A DNA stretch of 64,000 nucleotides from Candidatus Lustribacter telmatis (GTDB lineage: Bacteria > Vulcanimicrobiota > Vulcanimicrobiia > Vulcanimicrobiales > Vulcanimicrobiaceae), in NCBI GenBank assembly GCA_003164045.1, contig PLRU01000093.1, positions 58,166 through 122,165 on the forward strand, written 5' to 3'. Shown one piece after another: positions 41,799 to 50,867 of the stretch. The stretch's first letter is position 1. Each line of letters starts with the position of its first letter. The position numbers were made by a program, and so were the translations under genes. Under the pieces are notes generated by a model. The model did no database searches, was not told the DNA's origin, and saw only the letters and a list, made by a program, of their open reading frames with translations.

Positions 41799-43333
41799 CT
41801 CTTGGTTTCGGGTGAGCCGAACCAGCGGAGGAGCGCTTCTCGCAACGCGACCGTGGCGGTCGCTGCGGGCTCGTCAATTGTCGCGGCCCAGCCGATGTGG
41901 GCATCCGGGCGGATCAGGAGAGCATCGGCTGGCCGATCGTCGGTCTTAGTTGTGTGGATGTCGATACGATGTTGCCAGTCCCGGGCGGTACTGCGTAATT
42001 CTGAGCGATCGGCAAGGTCGAGCAAGATCGGCCGTGCTGTGCGCATCAGAGCCGCGACGCTGGTAGCACCCTGATCGGTGTGTAGGATGAGGTCGGGTAC
42101 GAAGGTGCCAGTCAGTGCACGCCCGTTGGGGTTTGTCGGAGAGTAGCGGATATCCGTGGCGGCTATCAGCTCGCCCATGTGGCGCAGCGGCTGATCGTAG
42201 ACCATCAACTCCTGGAGAAGTTCCCGAAGTGCTTCCATCGCTGGGTCCTGTTCGCGCCGCAGAGCTGCTTGAGCCTGGGTCTGCATCATGCCGCGTGCGC
42301 CGGCGAAGTGCCGCTCGTCGTGATAAGTGTCGAGTAGGCCGGCTGGAGCCCAGCCCTGCGCGGCTGCGGCCAGCTTCCAGCCAAGGTTGACCGCGTCGAG
42401 CATGCCAACATTGATGCCGATGCCGGTGGCGGGAAACTGATGAGCCGCATCACCGGCCACCAGAATCCGTCCGTTGCGATACAGCTCAGCCTGCCGGGCC
42501 TCAAATCCATAGCGCGACAGCCGCGTCACTTCACCCAAGGGGATGTCCCCGCCGAGCACGCGGCGGATGCTGTCCCGGAATTCGGTTCGGGTCATCGGCG
42601 CATCATCGTCGACCGCGGTTTGCTCGTCTTCGGTGGTCTGGATCCCCAGAACAGCCGGGTCGAGTGAGCCGAGTGCGAACACACCGCGCGCCGTTCGCGT
42701 AAAGCCCGCACGGACTAACCCAAGTCCAGGCACGACGATGTCGCCGTTGTCCAGACGGATCACCGAATGGTGCACGGTTGTCGTGCCGAGCCGGTTGACC
42801 TCCGGATAGGTTGTGCCGGGAAACGCAATCCCGGCAAGAACACGGACCCGGCTGCGTGATCCGTCACAGCCGACTAGGTAGCGGGTCTCGAGCCGGTAAG
42901 GGCCGTCGGAGCCATGGACCTCTACTGTCACCGACGCGTCGTGCTGGCGGAGTCCGACAAGCTCGTGCCCGCGACGGATCTCGGCGCCGAGTTCGCGAGC
43001 GTGCTCCTCGAGCAGCCGCTCGAGCTGCGGTTGCGGCAGGCGCGCTCCCCAGATCGGGGCTTCAGCCAGTTGGGAAAAGTCCAGATAAAGGTTGCCGAAT
43101 GGCACCTTCGGAGCCCGGAAGCTGGGGATGCCGCTCGCGGCTTCAATCCGACCGAGCAAACCCCGGTAACGCAGCAGGTCCACGATCCGTCCGACGAAAG
43201 CGCCGGCCCTCGGGGTCTCGCGGATTTCCGGCCGGCGCTCCAGCACCAGCGTTCGCACTCTCGCCAGACGCAGTTCAGCGGCCAGCATTAAACCGGTTGG
43301 GCCGGCACCAACGATGGTCACGTCGGCCTCCAT
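41777..43333 (-). CDS. FAD-dependent aromatic hydroxylase (PHBH/RdmE-like)
   Basis: A 518-residue class A flavoprotein monooxygenase. FAD motif VTIVGAGPTGLMLAAEL, the DG motif YLVGCDGSRSRVRVLAG and the GD motif ILVAGDAAHQFPATGIGINVGMLDAVNL are all present. The C-terminal thioredoxin-like domain makes it resemble polyketide/rifampicin-type hydroxylases and phenol-type hydroxylases. It uses NAD(P)H and O2 to hydroxylate a phenolic ring; substrate unknown. The last residues (RVLSETV) are encoded by the dispersed repeat, so the native C-terminus may have been altered. No coupled neighbour genes. Confidence 0.9.
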   Translation of the reverse strand: MEADVTIVGAGPTGLMLAAELRLARVRTLVLERRPEIRETPRAGAFVGRIVDLLRYRGLLGRIEAASGIPSFRAPKVPFGNLYLDFSQLAEAPIWGARLPQPQLERLLEEHARELGAEIRRGHELVGLRQHDASVTVEVHGSDGPYRLETRYLVGCDGSRSRVRVLAGIAFPGTTYPEVNRLGTTTVHHSVIRLDNGDIVVPGLGLVRAGFTRTARGVFALGSLDPAVLGIQTTEDEQTAVDDDAPMTRTEFRDSIRRVLGGDIPLGEVTRLSRYGFEARQAELYRNGRILVAGDAAHQFPATGIGINVGMLDAVNLGWKLAAAAQGWAPAGLLDTYHDERHFAGARGMMQTQAQAALRREQDPAMEALRELLQELMVYDQPLRHMGELIAATDIRYSPTNPNGRALTGTFVPDLILHTDQGATSVAALMRTARPILLDLADRSELRSTARDWQHRIDIHTTKTDDRPADALLIRPDAHIGWAATIDEPAATATVALREALLRWFGSPETKRVLSETV

Positions 43334-43738
43334 TATCGGCCACTCCCTGCACCGTCGTTTGTCGCGCCCTTGCGCGATCCGGTCGACAACAACACTCGCA
43401 CGCCCCTGTCCCTAACCTCAGACGAGCATTATGCGGCACGACCCGGGGCTTGCGGCAAGCCCCCCTGCCTGGTGTAAAATGAAAGTGGTAAGTGGTGCTT
43501 TACGAACCCGTCTGCTGTGCGATTGCGACGATACCGTTACGGTAAGCACCTTGCCAGCGCCGCTCGGCCCCCAGCGGCGAAGCCGGACACGCTGGCTTTG
43601 CAGCCGGCTTCATGCTCGCGGGTTCGCCAAGCCGACTAGAAAGACCGGAGGCGGGGCGGCGTCCGCTCCAATTGGTTCACGGTTTGGTTTCCGGGTACAG
43701 GGGAGCCGCTTGAATACTTTCCGGCCCGGTCGCTAGAC
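43334..43738. other. Spacer containing repeat copy C
   Basis: About 400 bases between divergent genes. Apart from the palindromic repeat at 43494-43550 and GC-rich short hairpins (GGCTTGCGGCAAGCC at 43447), I see no gene. A promoter for the downstream NAD-binding protein is not evident. Confidence 0.5.
43494..43550. repeat. Dispersed palindromic repeat, copy C (best copy)
   Basis: A 57-bp unit starting GGTGCTTTACGAAC and ending GTTACGGTAAGCACC. The two ends are inverted copies (GGTGCTT perfect, then a slipped TACG/ACCG and AAC/GTT). The core is CCGTCTGCTGTGCGATTGCGACGATACC. It should fold into one long hairpin as single strand. Confidence 0.88.
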
Positions 43739-45202
43739 GTGCGCGTTCTCGTTACCGGTGCCACAGGTTATATCGGTGGCCTACTCGTTCCCGCGCTCCT
43801 GAACGACGGTCACGAGGTCCGCTGCGTTGCGCGCCTCCCGGAACGGCTGGCGGGACGCTTCGCCGGGGTGGACGTCGTGCGCGGCGACGTCTTCGACGCG
43901 CCGTCGATGCTCGCCGCAATGGACGGGATCGAGATCGCTTATTACCTCATTCACTCGATGACTGCCGATCGGCAAGATTTCTCGCAGAGCGATCGCGAAG
44001 CAGCGGCAACGTTTGGCGCCGCTGCGCACGAAGCTGGTGTGAAGCGCATTATCTTTCTCGGGGGTTTGGGCATCGACGGGACGACGCTCTCGCCGCATTT
44101 GCGCAGCCGTCACGAAGTCGGAGAGATTTTGCGGTATGGCGGCGTGCTCGTAACGGAGTTTCGCGCGGCGATCATCGTCGGCTCGGGCAGCATCTCCTTC
44201 GAGATGATTCGCTATCTTACCGAGCGTTTGCCGGTAATGGTGGCCCCGAAATGGGTCTCGACGCGTTGTCAACCTATCGCCGTCCACGACGTCATCCGCT
44301 ATCTCGTCGACGCGTTGAAGCGCCCGGAAAACGCGTCGACGATCTATGAGATCGGCGGAGCGGATGTGATGACGTACCGCGAGATGATGATGCGTTACGC
44401 TTCGGTGCGCGGCCTTTCGCGGCACATGCTGGTGGTGCCGTTCCTCACTCCTCGGCTCTCATCGTATTGGATCCATCTCGTCACGCCGATTCCGGCGAGC
44501 ATCGCCCGGCCGCTCGTCGAGGGCTTGACCAATGAGGTCATCGTCAAGAACGACGGCGCGCGACGCGCTTTCCCGGAAATTGTCCCGAGCGGGTATGATG
44601 ACGCCCTGCGCGTCGCGCTCGACCGTTCGCTCTCGACCGAACAGGCGACCACGTGGTTCGATGCCTATGACGTACGGACTTTGCCGGGCGAGTTCTCCGG
44701 CCTCACGCAGGGCATGCTCATCGACCGCCGCGAGCGACAGACTCGAGCGGATCCCGCCCAGGTCTCAGCCGTATACTCGAGCCTCGGCGGTAAACGTGGA
44801 TGGCTCTACGGCGATTTCTTATGGCAGCTGCGTGGGGCGATGGATCGTCTCGCCGGTGGCGTCGGAACCCGCCGCGGTCGCCGTTCGGCAACCGAACTCC
44901 GGGTCGGTGACGCGGTAGATTTCTGGCGCGTCGAGCAGTACCGGCCGCCGGCTTTGCTGCGCTTACGCGCCGAAATGAAGTTGCCTGGCATTGCGTGGCT
45001 CCAATTTGAGTCTGCGCCGAATGGCACGGGCGGCACGACGCTGCGCCAGACGGCGTTCTTCGAACCGCGTGGTCTGTTCGGCTATGCGTATTGGTACATG
45101 GTGCTGCCGTTCCACGAGTTCATCTTCGGGAACATGGTTCGGCGGATCGTCGAAGAGGCGGAGATGCTCGCGGTATCGCACGCCAAAAAAGACGCTGCAT
45201 GA
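43739..45202 (+). CDS. NAD(P)-binding protein with DUF2867-type C-terminal domain
   Basis: A 487-residue two-domain protein. The first 300 residues are an atypical/extended SDR fold: VLVTGATGYIGGLLVPALL is the cofactor loop, followed by YYLIHSM and IIFLGGLGID, like complex I NDUFA9-type and YesF/YwnB-like proteins. The last 160 residues resemble the DUF2867 lipid/SRPBCC-like domain (LRVGDAVDFWRVEQYRPPALLRLRAEMKLPG). Reaction unknown. GTG start with no strong RBS. Not in an operon. Confidence 0.82.
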   Translation: MRVLVTGATGYIGGLLVPALLNDGHEVRCVARLPERLAGRFAGVDVVRGDVFDAPSMLAAMDGIEIAYYLIHSMTADRQDFSQSDREAAATFGAAAHEAGVKRIIFLGGLGIDGTTLSPHLRSRHEVGEILRYGGVLVTEFRAAIIVGSGSISFEMIRYLTERLPVMVAPKWVSTRCQPIAVHDVIRYLVDALKRPENASTIYEIGGADVMTYREMMMRYASVRGLSRHMLVVPFLTPRLSSYWIHLVTPIPASIARPLVEGLTNEVIVKNDGARRAFPEIVPSGYDDALRVALDRSLSTEQATTWFDAYDVRTLPGEFSGLTQGMLIDRRERQTRADPAQVSAVYSSLGGKRGWLYGDFLWQLRGAMDRLAGGVGTRRGRRSATELRVGDAVDFWRVEQYRPPALLRLRAEMKLPGIAWLQFESAPNGTGGTTLRQTAFFEPRGLFGYAYWYMVLPFHEFIFGNMVRRIVEEAEMLAVSHAKKDAA

Positions 45203-45316
45203 TCTGCTTGCGCGACGTGACGCGCGATAACATACGATCCGGGCCATCTCAAAGAGTCACCTCGCCAGCAGACTGACGGAATCGAAGCCGGACCAGCGAA
45301 GTACTAGCTGGAGCGC

Positions 45317-45369
45317 GTGTGCTTAGCGAACCCGTTTGCTGTGCGATGTCGACCACACCGTTTCGCAAA
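45317..45369. repeat. Dispersed palindromic repeat, copy D
   Basis: CGTGTGCTTAGCGAACCCGTTTGCTGTGCGATGTCGACCACACCGTTTCGCAAAA: complete left arm and core. The right arm loses the AAGCACC end and reads CGCAAAAAGAG. It lies 17 bases before the stop of a converging small secreted protein gene. Confidence 0.82.
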
Positions 45370-45385
45370 AAGAGAAGACGGCTCG

Positions 45386-45766
45386 TTAGGGCGCGATGTA
45401 GATATAGTCGGCTGAGTTTAATTTCCTAGCTGTCAAGGACACATTTGATTGCCCATGAGTGAGAACGAGCTGTTCGCCTAAATAAAGGCGCTTTTTTTCG
45501 TTGCAAGCCAATTCATATAAGTGAAAATGGAATGCGGCAATGTGCACTTTAAACGTTTGTTGATCCCTTGCGTACGGGGCAACGCACCAAGCGCCGACGT
45601 TCGCCGCAGAGTTGGCGTCCGGGCGCGCTGTCACCCAGATATATCGTCTCGTCTCATTGCTGAAATGAATATACGTCACGGTCTGCTGCGCAGCCGGAAC
45701 CGGAGTCGGCGTCGCGATTGCAATCAGTAAGATCGAAAATAGCGCGCAAAGGACACGTGATGTCAT
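45386..45766 (-). CDS. Small secreted protein of unknown function
   Basis: A 126-residue protein starting MTSRVLCALFSILLIAIATP, a clear signal peptide probably cut after VPAA. The mature part (YIHFSNETRRYIWVTARPDANS...) has two Cys and is rich in beta-forming residues. ATG 45766 is preferred because the ORF upstream of it is basic and lacks character. Base composition is low in GC for the region, hinting at foreign origin. Flanked on both sides by pieces of the dispersed repeat. Confidence 0.65.
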   Translation of the reverse strand: MTSRVLCALFSILLIAIATPTPVPAAQQTVTYIHFSNETRRYIWVTARPDANSAANVGAWCVAPYARDQQTFKVHIAAFHFHLYELACNEKKRLYLGEQLVLTHGQSNVSLTARKLNSADYIYIAP

Positions 45767-45884
45767 ACGCGGTGATTGCTTGCCACGTCGCACCGAGCCT
45801 GCGCTTGATCGCGCGAATCGTCGAGATCGTCCCGCTACAGCGACATGCACACATAAACAAAAAGAGCCCCGCTTTCTCTGGGCC

Positions 45885-45907
45885 CATACCATTACGCAAA
45901 GCACCTT
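45885..45907. repeat. Dispersed palindromic repeat, half copy E
   Basis: CATACCATTACGCAAAGCACCTT matches the right half of copy C (GATACCGTTACGGTAAGCACCTT). The core and left arm are absent. Together with copy D it brackets the secreted-protein gene at 45386. Confidence 0.55.
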
Positions 45908-45928
45908 CCCGCTGCGGCTTTCACCAGA

Positions 45929-46462
45929 CTACTTCGGCCTGGTCAACGACTTAACGAGAATGACACTGCCGTAGGTCTTCCCTTCCCAATGGACACGGTC
46001 AATGAACTCGTAACCGCATCGCGAGTAATAGGCTCGCAAGTCATCCGCATGCTCCGCGGTGTCGCAAGCGATGAAGTTGCAGCCGGCCCGAGCAGCAAGC
46101 TCTTCTAGCCGCGACAACAATTCGAAGCCGACACCCTTGCCCTGGAGCCGCGGCTCAACAGCAAATTGGGAAAAATGCGAACCGCCGTTTTGACAATAGA
46201 CCGCAGTACGCGATTTGCGTAATGGAGTGAGGTAGACTGTTCCCGTAGCAACAATTATTCCGTCAATCAATGCGATGACCGTATCGCCACGTTGTAAGCG
46301 CTCAAGCGTAATATTATCGTGTTGAGTGGCCGCGGAATAGTTCCAACCCTTTTCCGCGAGTGGGGCATAAGCTCGATGAAGGAGCGCCGTGATGGACGAG
46401 ATCTCGTGATGGGGGAAAGCAAAACCCGCTGGTCGATGTTCCCAGACGATTGCCGAATCCAC
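45929..46462 (-). CDS. GNAT-family N-acetyltransferase
   Basis: About 177 residues from a GTG at 46462; the track ORF extends upstream into the divergent LLM gene region and is unlikely. The acetyl-CoA motif A is QFAVEPRLQGKGVGFELLSRLEELA and motif B is YYSRCGYEFIDRV. Substrate unknown. GC content lower than neighbours. Confidence 0.82.
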   Translation of the reverse strand: MDSAIVWEHRPAGFAFPHHEISSITALLHRAYAPLAEKGWNYSAATQHDNITLERLQRGDTVIALIDGIIVATGTVYLTPLRKSRTAVYCQNGGSHFSQFAVEPRLQGKGVGFELLSRLEELAARAGCNFIACDTAEHADDLRAYYSRCGYEFIDRVHWEGKTYGSVILVKSLTRPK

Positions 46463-46656
46463 TAAATTACACCGCCCGTAGAAGATTGGACTCTGATATC
46501 GACCTCGCGAACGCCTCGTAGTGCAAGGTAGAGAAGGTGACGCTTTTCGCGTTGGCATTTGGCTCCCTTGGAAGAACATACGCGCTTCTCACTCTTACGC
46601 GTGTAAATAGCGGCCGTTTGCATGGCTATGCGGGCGCGCTTGGAATATACGAGTCA

Positions 46657-47748
46657 ATGCAGTTTTCGGCGATGACCATGAACATGTACCTGCCGGATTA
46701 CGTCGAGCCCGCGGACGATCACCGCATCATCAACATGACGGTAGAGCAGTCTGTGTGGCTGGCCGAGCTCGGCTACAACGTCTGGTTCACCGACCATCAC
46801 TTCAAAGGGCCCTGGAACAGCAACATCATGCAGTTCGCGGCCTTCGTCTTGCCGCGGATTCCGCGCGAGCGGTACGTCGGTTTCGGCGTCCTCTCGATTC
46901 CGTTCTATCATCCCCTACGGCTGGTCGAAAGCATGAATCTGCTCGACCACTTGAGCGACGGCCGGGTGCTATTCGGCGTCGGAAGCGGATGGCAAGGCAC
47001 CGAACCCGCGGGGCTCGGCATCGATCCGGAATATCATGCGTCCGGAAAAGCGGCGGAAGACACGCTCGACGTCATGCAGCGGCTATGGAATTTCCGCGAC
47101 GGCGATCCGGAATACACGTTCTCGATTGGGCACTACAGCGGTACCGTGAAGCGGCGCGTCATGCCCGCGCCGTACACGAAGCCGCATCCGACGGTCATCC
47201 GCACGGCTACCCGCGAGCCGGCGATCGTGCGTGCCGCGCACCTCGGACTACCCGCGTTTCTGGGCGTACTCGGCGCCGATCTACGCGAACAAATTCGCAT
47301 CTACCGCGCCGCGCTCGCCGAAGCGAACCATCCTCCCGAGATCGAGCAAAATTGTCTGCGCTGGTGCTCGGTGGACTGGCTGAGCCTCTGCGTCGCCGAA
47401 ACCGATGAAGAAGCGAAGGCTCGCGAGAAGGTCGCGCAAGCCGAACAGATGGCGATGCGGAAGCAATACATCGCCCGCTACGGGCGCCTCGACGGCCCGG
47501 TCATGACGCAGAAGGCCGGCAAATCAACGGCCGAGGATTACGCCAAGGGCCTCGATATGCTGGGCACCATCGCCGGCAGTCCCGACACGGTCGCTGCGAA
47601 GGTTCAGGAGCTGGTCGATCTCGGGATCAACCACATGCATGTGCGCTTCATCGGCGAGTGGGCCGGCGAAACGCGTCACATCGTCAAAGACTCGGCAGAG
47701 CTCTTCGCACGCGAGGTCATGCCGCAATTCACCTCGGACAACCTGTAG
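46657..47748 (+). CDS. Luciferase-like (LLM) flavin-dependent monooxygenase
   Basis: About 363 residues of the bacterial luciferase-like fold using FMNH2 or F420. Seen: GYNVWFTDHHF near the N-terminus, LPRIPRERYVGFGVLSIPFYHPLRLVESMNLLDHLSDGRVLFGVGSGW, and a C-terminal GSPDTVAAKVQELVDLGINHMHVRF block. Start at MQFSAMTMNMYLPDYV is uncertain (46657 or 46672); no strong RBS. Substrate unknown, possibly a terpene or ketone. A secreted protein gene starts two bases after its stop. Confidence 0.85.
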   Translation: MQFSAMTMNMYLPDYVEPADDHRIINMTVEQSVWLAELGYNVWFTDHHFKGPWNSNIMQFAAFVLPRIPRERYVGFGVLSIPFYHPLRLVESMNLLDHLSDGRVLFGVGSGWQGTEPAGLGIDPEYHASGKAAEDTLDVMQRLWNFRDGDPEYTFSIGHYSGTVKRRVMPAPYTKPHPTVIRTATREPAIVRAAHLGLPAFLGVLGADLREQIRIYRAALAEANHPPEIEQNCLRWCSVDWLSLCVAETDEEAKAREKVAQAEQMAMRKQYIARYGRLDGPVMTQKAGKSTAEDYAKGLDMLGTIAGSPDTVAAKVQELVDLGINHMHVRFIGEWAGETRHIVKDSAELFAREVMPQFTSDNL

Positions 47749-47749
47749 A

Positions 47750-48889
47750 ATGCAGGGTTTCGTCATACGGCGTTTGGCGACGGTCGCTCTTGCATTTGCG
47801 ACGTGTGCCGTGCCCGTCGCCGCTCAGACGCTTACGGGGGATGATGCGGCGGCTTCGCTTGGGCGCCGCGATGCTCGCGTCATCACAACGTTCCGCGAAC
47901 CGATGATTTGCGCTCCGGTCGCGCTCGTTCCCCAATGCGAGTATGACCTTGATGCATTCGCGGGACCGGCGATGGACCGTGAAGACTCGCAGATCCCAAA
48001 CGCAGGCCCATTTCCCTTTCGCGTTCTGCGCGCGGCAATTGCGGAAGGCGATCTCCTACATGCATCGCGCGCCTTGAGCTATATCAATTCGCGTTCATAT
48101 TCCAACCTGCCGCAATCGCAAAGCGCGATCGCTTCCGTCACGGAGGCGGCTGGGCTGATTCGTAGCGCCGGCGCTAATCGGCTACTACAGACACTCTCCG
48201 CCGGCGCGCTGTTCGCCACCAAAAATCAGCCGCAATTAACGGCGCTTGGCTTGACTCCGCCTACTCCGGCGGCCATGCTTACCGCGGCCGGCGATGGCGC
48301 GACCGAAACATTCGTTCAGGCGGTGGATGCGAAGTTTCCGCCGACTCCACTTCTTGTTTTGCCGCCTCCCGATGGTCGCCATGACGAGATCGTCCTCGGC
48401 ATCGCGCTCAGCACGCTGCGCGAACTGTTCGAGATTCCGACGCTGGCACGTTTTTCCGAGATGCGCCCATTCATCGATGACGCGCTTGGTCGCATTCGCG
48501 AACGGGCACCGGCAATCGATGCGGAGATCGCTACCGTGCGAACGTCATTCGGCACGACGGACGCGAATCGTATCCAGGCCGCGATAGCCGCCTTCAACCG
48601 CTTGAATGCGGGGCTCAACGCGACGTTCGGATACGCCACGCCGTCGACCCGAAGGCTTGCTATCGGTGTAACCGTCGCGCAACTCGGCTATAACGCCGCC
48701 GTTTTTCGTGATCCGAAGTTTGGAGCGGTCGTGCAGATTCTGCCGCAGTTGCGCAGTGCGCTGCCTGCGGACGACCCGCTCCAGCTAACATTGGTATTGC
48801 TGGCGGCTTGCGATCCAAACGACTTCGTGTGTCAGCGAAAAGCCGCGGCTGCGTTTGTGGCCCGAGCGTTGCATCCAACTCCGCGCTAG
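47750..48889 (+). CDS. Secreted protein of unknown function
   Basis: A 379-residue protein with signal peptide MQGFVIRRLATVALAFATCAVPVAAQ. The mature part is rich in Ala/Leu/Thr helices with a few Cys (CAPVALVPQCEYD, CDPNDFVCQRK) and has no motif I recognise. Start ATG directly follows the LLM stop, so it is translationally coupled with it. Track ORF upstream is a shadow inside LLM. Confidence 0.75.
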   Translation: MQGFVIRRLATVALAFATCAVPVAAQTLTGDDAAASLGRRDARVITTFREPMICAPVALVPQCEYDLDAFAGPAMDREDSQIPNAGPFPFRVLRAAIAEGDLLHASRALSYINSRSYSNLPQSQSAIASVTEAAGLIRSAGANRLLQTLSAGALFATKNQPQLTALGLTPPTPAAMLTAAGDGATETFVQAVDAKFPPTPLLVLPPPDGRHDEIVLGIALSTLRELFEIPTLARFSEMRPFIDDALGRIRERAPAIDAEIATVRTSFGTTDANRIQAAIAAFNRLNAGLNATFGYATPSTRRLAIGVTVAQLGYNAAVFRDPKFGAVVQILPQLRSALPADDPLQLTLVLLAACDPNDFVCQRKAAAAFVARALHPTPR

Positions 48890-48916
48890 CCTAAGCACGG
48901 TCTCCGACGCGCTGCG

Positions 48917-50119
48917 TCAACTCGACGCGATGGGATAACCGGACGAACGTTCGGCTGCGGCGACGAACGCGAGCGTTGCTAGGCCACAGATGAGCAGTGC
49001 AGCGCCCAGCACGCCGGGCGTCGTTCCGATCCAACCCGTCACGAGCCCGACGACTGCTCCGCCGACATACTGGCCTGCGCCCATGAACGCCGACCCAACG
49101 CCGGCCTGCGCACCGGCGCGGGCCATCGTGGACGCGATGAGGTTGCCGATGATCAGGCCGAAGGCGCCGACGAAGCACGTCAGCGCGGCCACATAGGCCC
49201 AGCCGCTGCCGTGCAAGACCGAGAGCACGCACAGCGCGAGACCGGCCACGCAGCTTACGCCGAGCCCGCATAGCAAGATCGCCCGCAACCCGAACGCCGG
49301 CAGCAGCCGAATGTTCAGCGCACCCGTCGCCGCCGCGGCGAGCGCGATGCCGCCGAAGATCAGCGCGAACTGCATCGTTGAGAATCCGAAGTGCGCGATC
49401 AGCACGAACGGGGCGACGCTCACGTACGCGAACAGCGCGCCGAAGAGCAGTGTGTTCGCGGCGCTGTAGAAGATGAACGGCCGATTGCGAAACAGGCCCG
49501 CGTACGCCGACGCGACCGACCGCCACGACAGGGGCGAGCGGCGCTCCGGCGGCAGCGAGTCGGGAGCGACGCGGTATGCGACCGCCCAGATTGCGGCGCC
49601 CATGAGCACGAGCAGCCAGAACGACGCGCGCCAGCCGCTCCACTGTAGGATCGCCGCGCCGAGCACCGGCGCGATGATCGGCGCCAGCATCTGGATTTGC
49701 CCGAGCACCGAATACACCGCGGCGGCATCCCGTTCGGCGAACAGATCGGTGACGACCGCGCGCGGCGCGACAATGCCCGCTGCCGCGCCGCCCGCTTGCA
49801 GCAAGCGCGCCAATAGCAGCAGCTCGATCGTTGGTGCGAGCGCCGCCAGCACAGTTCCGGCGACGAACAGCGCGATGCCGAACAGGAGCGGCGCCCGCCG
49901 GCCGAAGCGATCGAAGAGCGGCCCGTACAGCAACTGACCGCCGGCCAGGCCGAAGACGAAGACGGACAGCGTGGCCTGCACCTCCGACGCGCTGGCGCCG
50001 AACGTCCGCGCGATCGCGGGAAACGCCGGGAGATACAGGTCGATCGACATGATGTCGATCGTGGTCAGCGTGCCCAGCAGCAGCAAGAGCGACCAGCGCG
50101 TGCCGGCTACGACGGTCAC
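48917..50119 (-). CDS. Bcr/CflA-type MFS drug efflux pump
   Basis: A 400-residue, 12-segment major facilitator transporter. The first helix region TIDIMSIDLYLPAFPAIARTF and the loop YGPLFDRFGRRAPLLFG (motif A) are characteristic of the Bcr/CflA drug-resistance branch, which exports antibiotics by proton antiport. GTG start. Divergent from a TetR regulator with tandem repeats between, so drug- or metabolite-induced expression is likely. The 418-residue track ORF overlapping it is a shadow. Confidence 0.92.
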   Translation of the reverse strand: MTVVAGTRWSLLLLLGTLTTIDIMSIDLYLPAFPAIARTFGASASEVQATLSVFVFGLAGGQLLYGPLFDRFGRRAPLLFGIALFVAGTVLAALAPTIELLLLARLLQAGGAAAGIVAPRAVVTDLFAERDAAAVYSVLGQIQMLAPIIAPVLGAAILQWSGWRASFWLLVLMGAAIWAVAYRVAPDSLPPERRSPLSWRSVASAYAGLFRNRPFIFYSAANTLLFGALFAYVSVAPFVLIAHFGFSTMQFALIFGGIALAAAATGALNIRLLPAFGLRAILLCGLGVSCVAGLALCVLSVLHGSGWAYVAALTCFVGAFGLIIGNLIASTMARAGAQAGVGSAFMGAGQYVGGAVVGLVTGWIGTTPGVLGAALLICGLATLAFVAAAERSSGYPIASS

Positions 50120-50176
50120 GTCGCCACCCGCCGCCCTGTGGCGCCAAACACCCTAACGATCATCAAGCCTCCCCTC

Positions 50177-50216
50177 ATATGATCCTTTTTAGATTTATAT
50201 GATACTATTTAGATTC
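50177..50216. promoter_or_regulatory. Tandem 20-bp direct repeats in the MFS-TetR divergent promoter
   Basis: ATATGATCCTTTTTAGATTT is followed immediately by ATATGATACTATTTAGATTC, 17 of 20 positions identical. This AT-rich segment is the only one in the 148-base divergent region and contains TATGAT -10-like boxes. Likely binding sites of the TetR regulator, perhaps covering both promoters. Confidence 0.65.
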
Positions 50217-50267
50217 ATTTAAATCAAGCCTCGACAGGCGCCGGCGCTTGGCCTATGATGATCCGCG

Positions 50268-50819
50268 GTGACGGCGCGCGGGGCGGAAGCGGAAAATGAC
50301 AAGATGATGGCGGCGCTCGCACGAGCGCTGGTCGATCAACCACGCGGCTCACTGCAAGAAGTGGCCGCCGCGGTGGGGGTCAGCAAGGCGACGCTCTACC
50401 GCTTGTGCCGTACCCGCGGGCAGCTGGTCGAGCGGCTTGTGCAGCATGCGACGACCCGCATCACGGAGGCGATCGAAGCGGCGCAGCTCGACACGGCACC
50501 CCCGTTGACCGCGCTCGAACGACTGATCGCCAACAACCTCGAGCACCGCGAGCTAACGACGTTCCTGATCCACTACTGGCGGCAGGACCCCCCGACGGCG
50601 GCCGGCGTGGAAGCCGGCTGGGACGCGACGCTCGACGCCTTCTTCCTGCGCGGCCAGCAAGCGGGCGTCTTCCGCATCGACCTCGCGGCACCGGCCCTCA
50701 CGGAGATCTTCGTCGCCCTGCTGCTCAGGCTGATCGACGCCGAACGCCACGGTCGCGTCGCGCGCGCGGGCTTAGCGAGCGTGATCGAGCGCGCGTTTCT
50801 GCGCGGCGCCGGAGTCTGA
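50268..50819 (+). CDS. TetR-family regulator
   Basis: A 183-residue protein. HTH: SLQEVAAAVGVSKATLYRLCRTRGQLVERL. The C-terminal helical ligand domain includes FLIHYWRQDPP. GTG start. It is divergent from the MFS pump and is its likely repressor. Confidence 0.9.
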   Translation: MTARGAEAENDKMMAALARALVDQPRGSLQEVAAAVGVSKATLYRLCRTRGQLVERLVQHATTRITEAIEAAQLDTAPPLTALERLIANNLEHRELTTFLIHYWRQDPPTAAGVEAGWDATLDAFFLRGQQAGVFRIDLAAPALTEIFVALLLRLIDAERHGRVARAGLASVIERAFLRGAGV

Positions 50820-50867
50820 GCGCCGAACCTGCGGGTGACCCGCGGTCGAAGCGCTGTGGCCCATTGT

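Noticed and set aside
41777-43333. Rifampicin monooxygenase or another named antibiotic-inactivating enzyme
   Set aside because: Family-level motifs fit many class A hydroxylases; nothing in the sequence read here fixes the substrate.
48891-50147. 418-residue arginine-rich minus-strand ORF
   Set aside because: Frame-shifted shadow of the MFS pump gene; composition is typical of out-of-frame GC-rich DNA.
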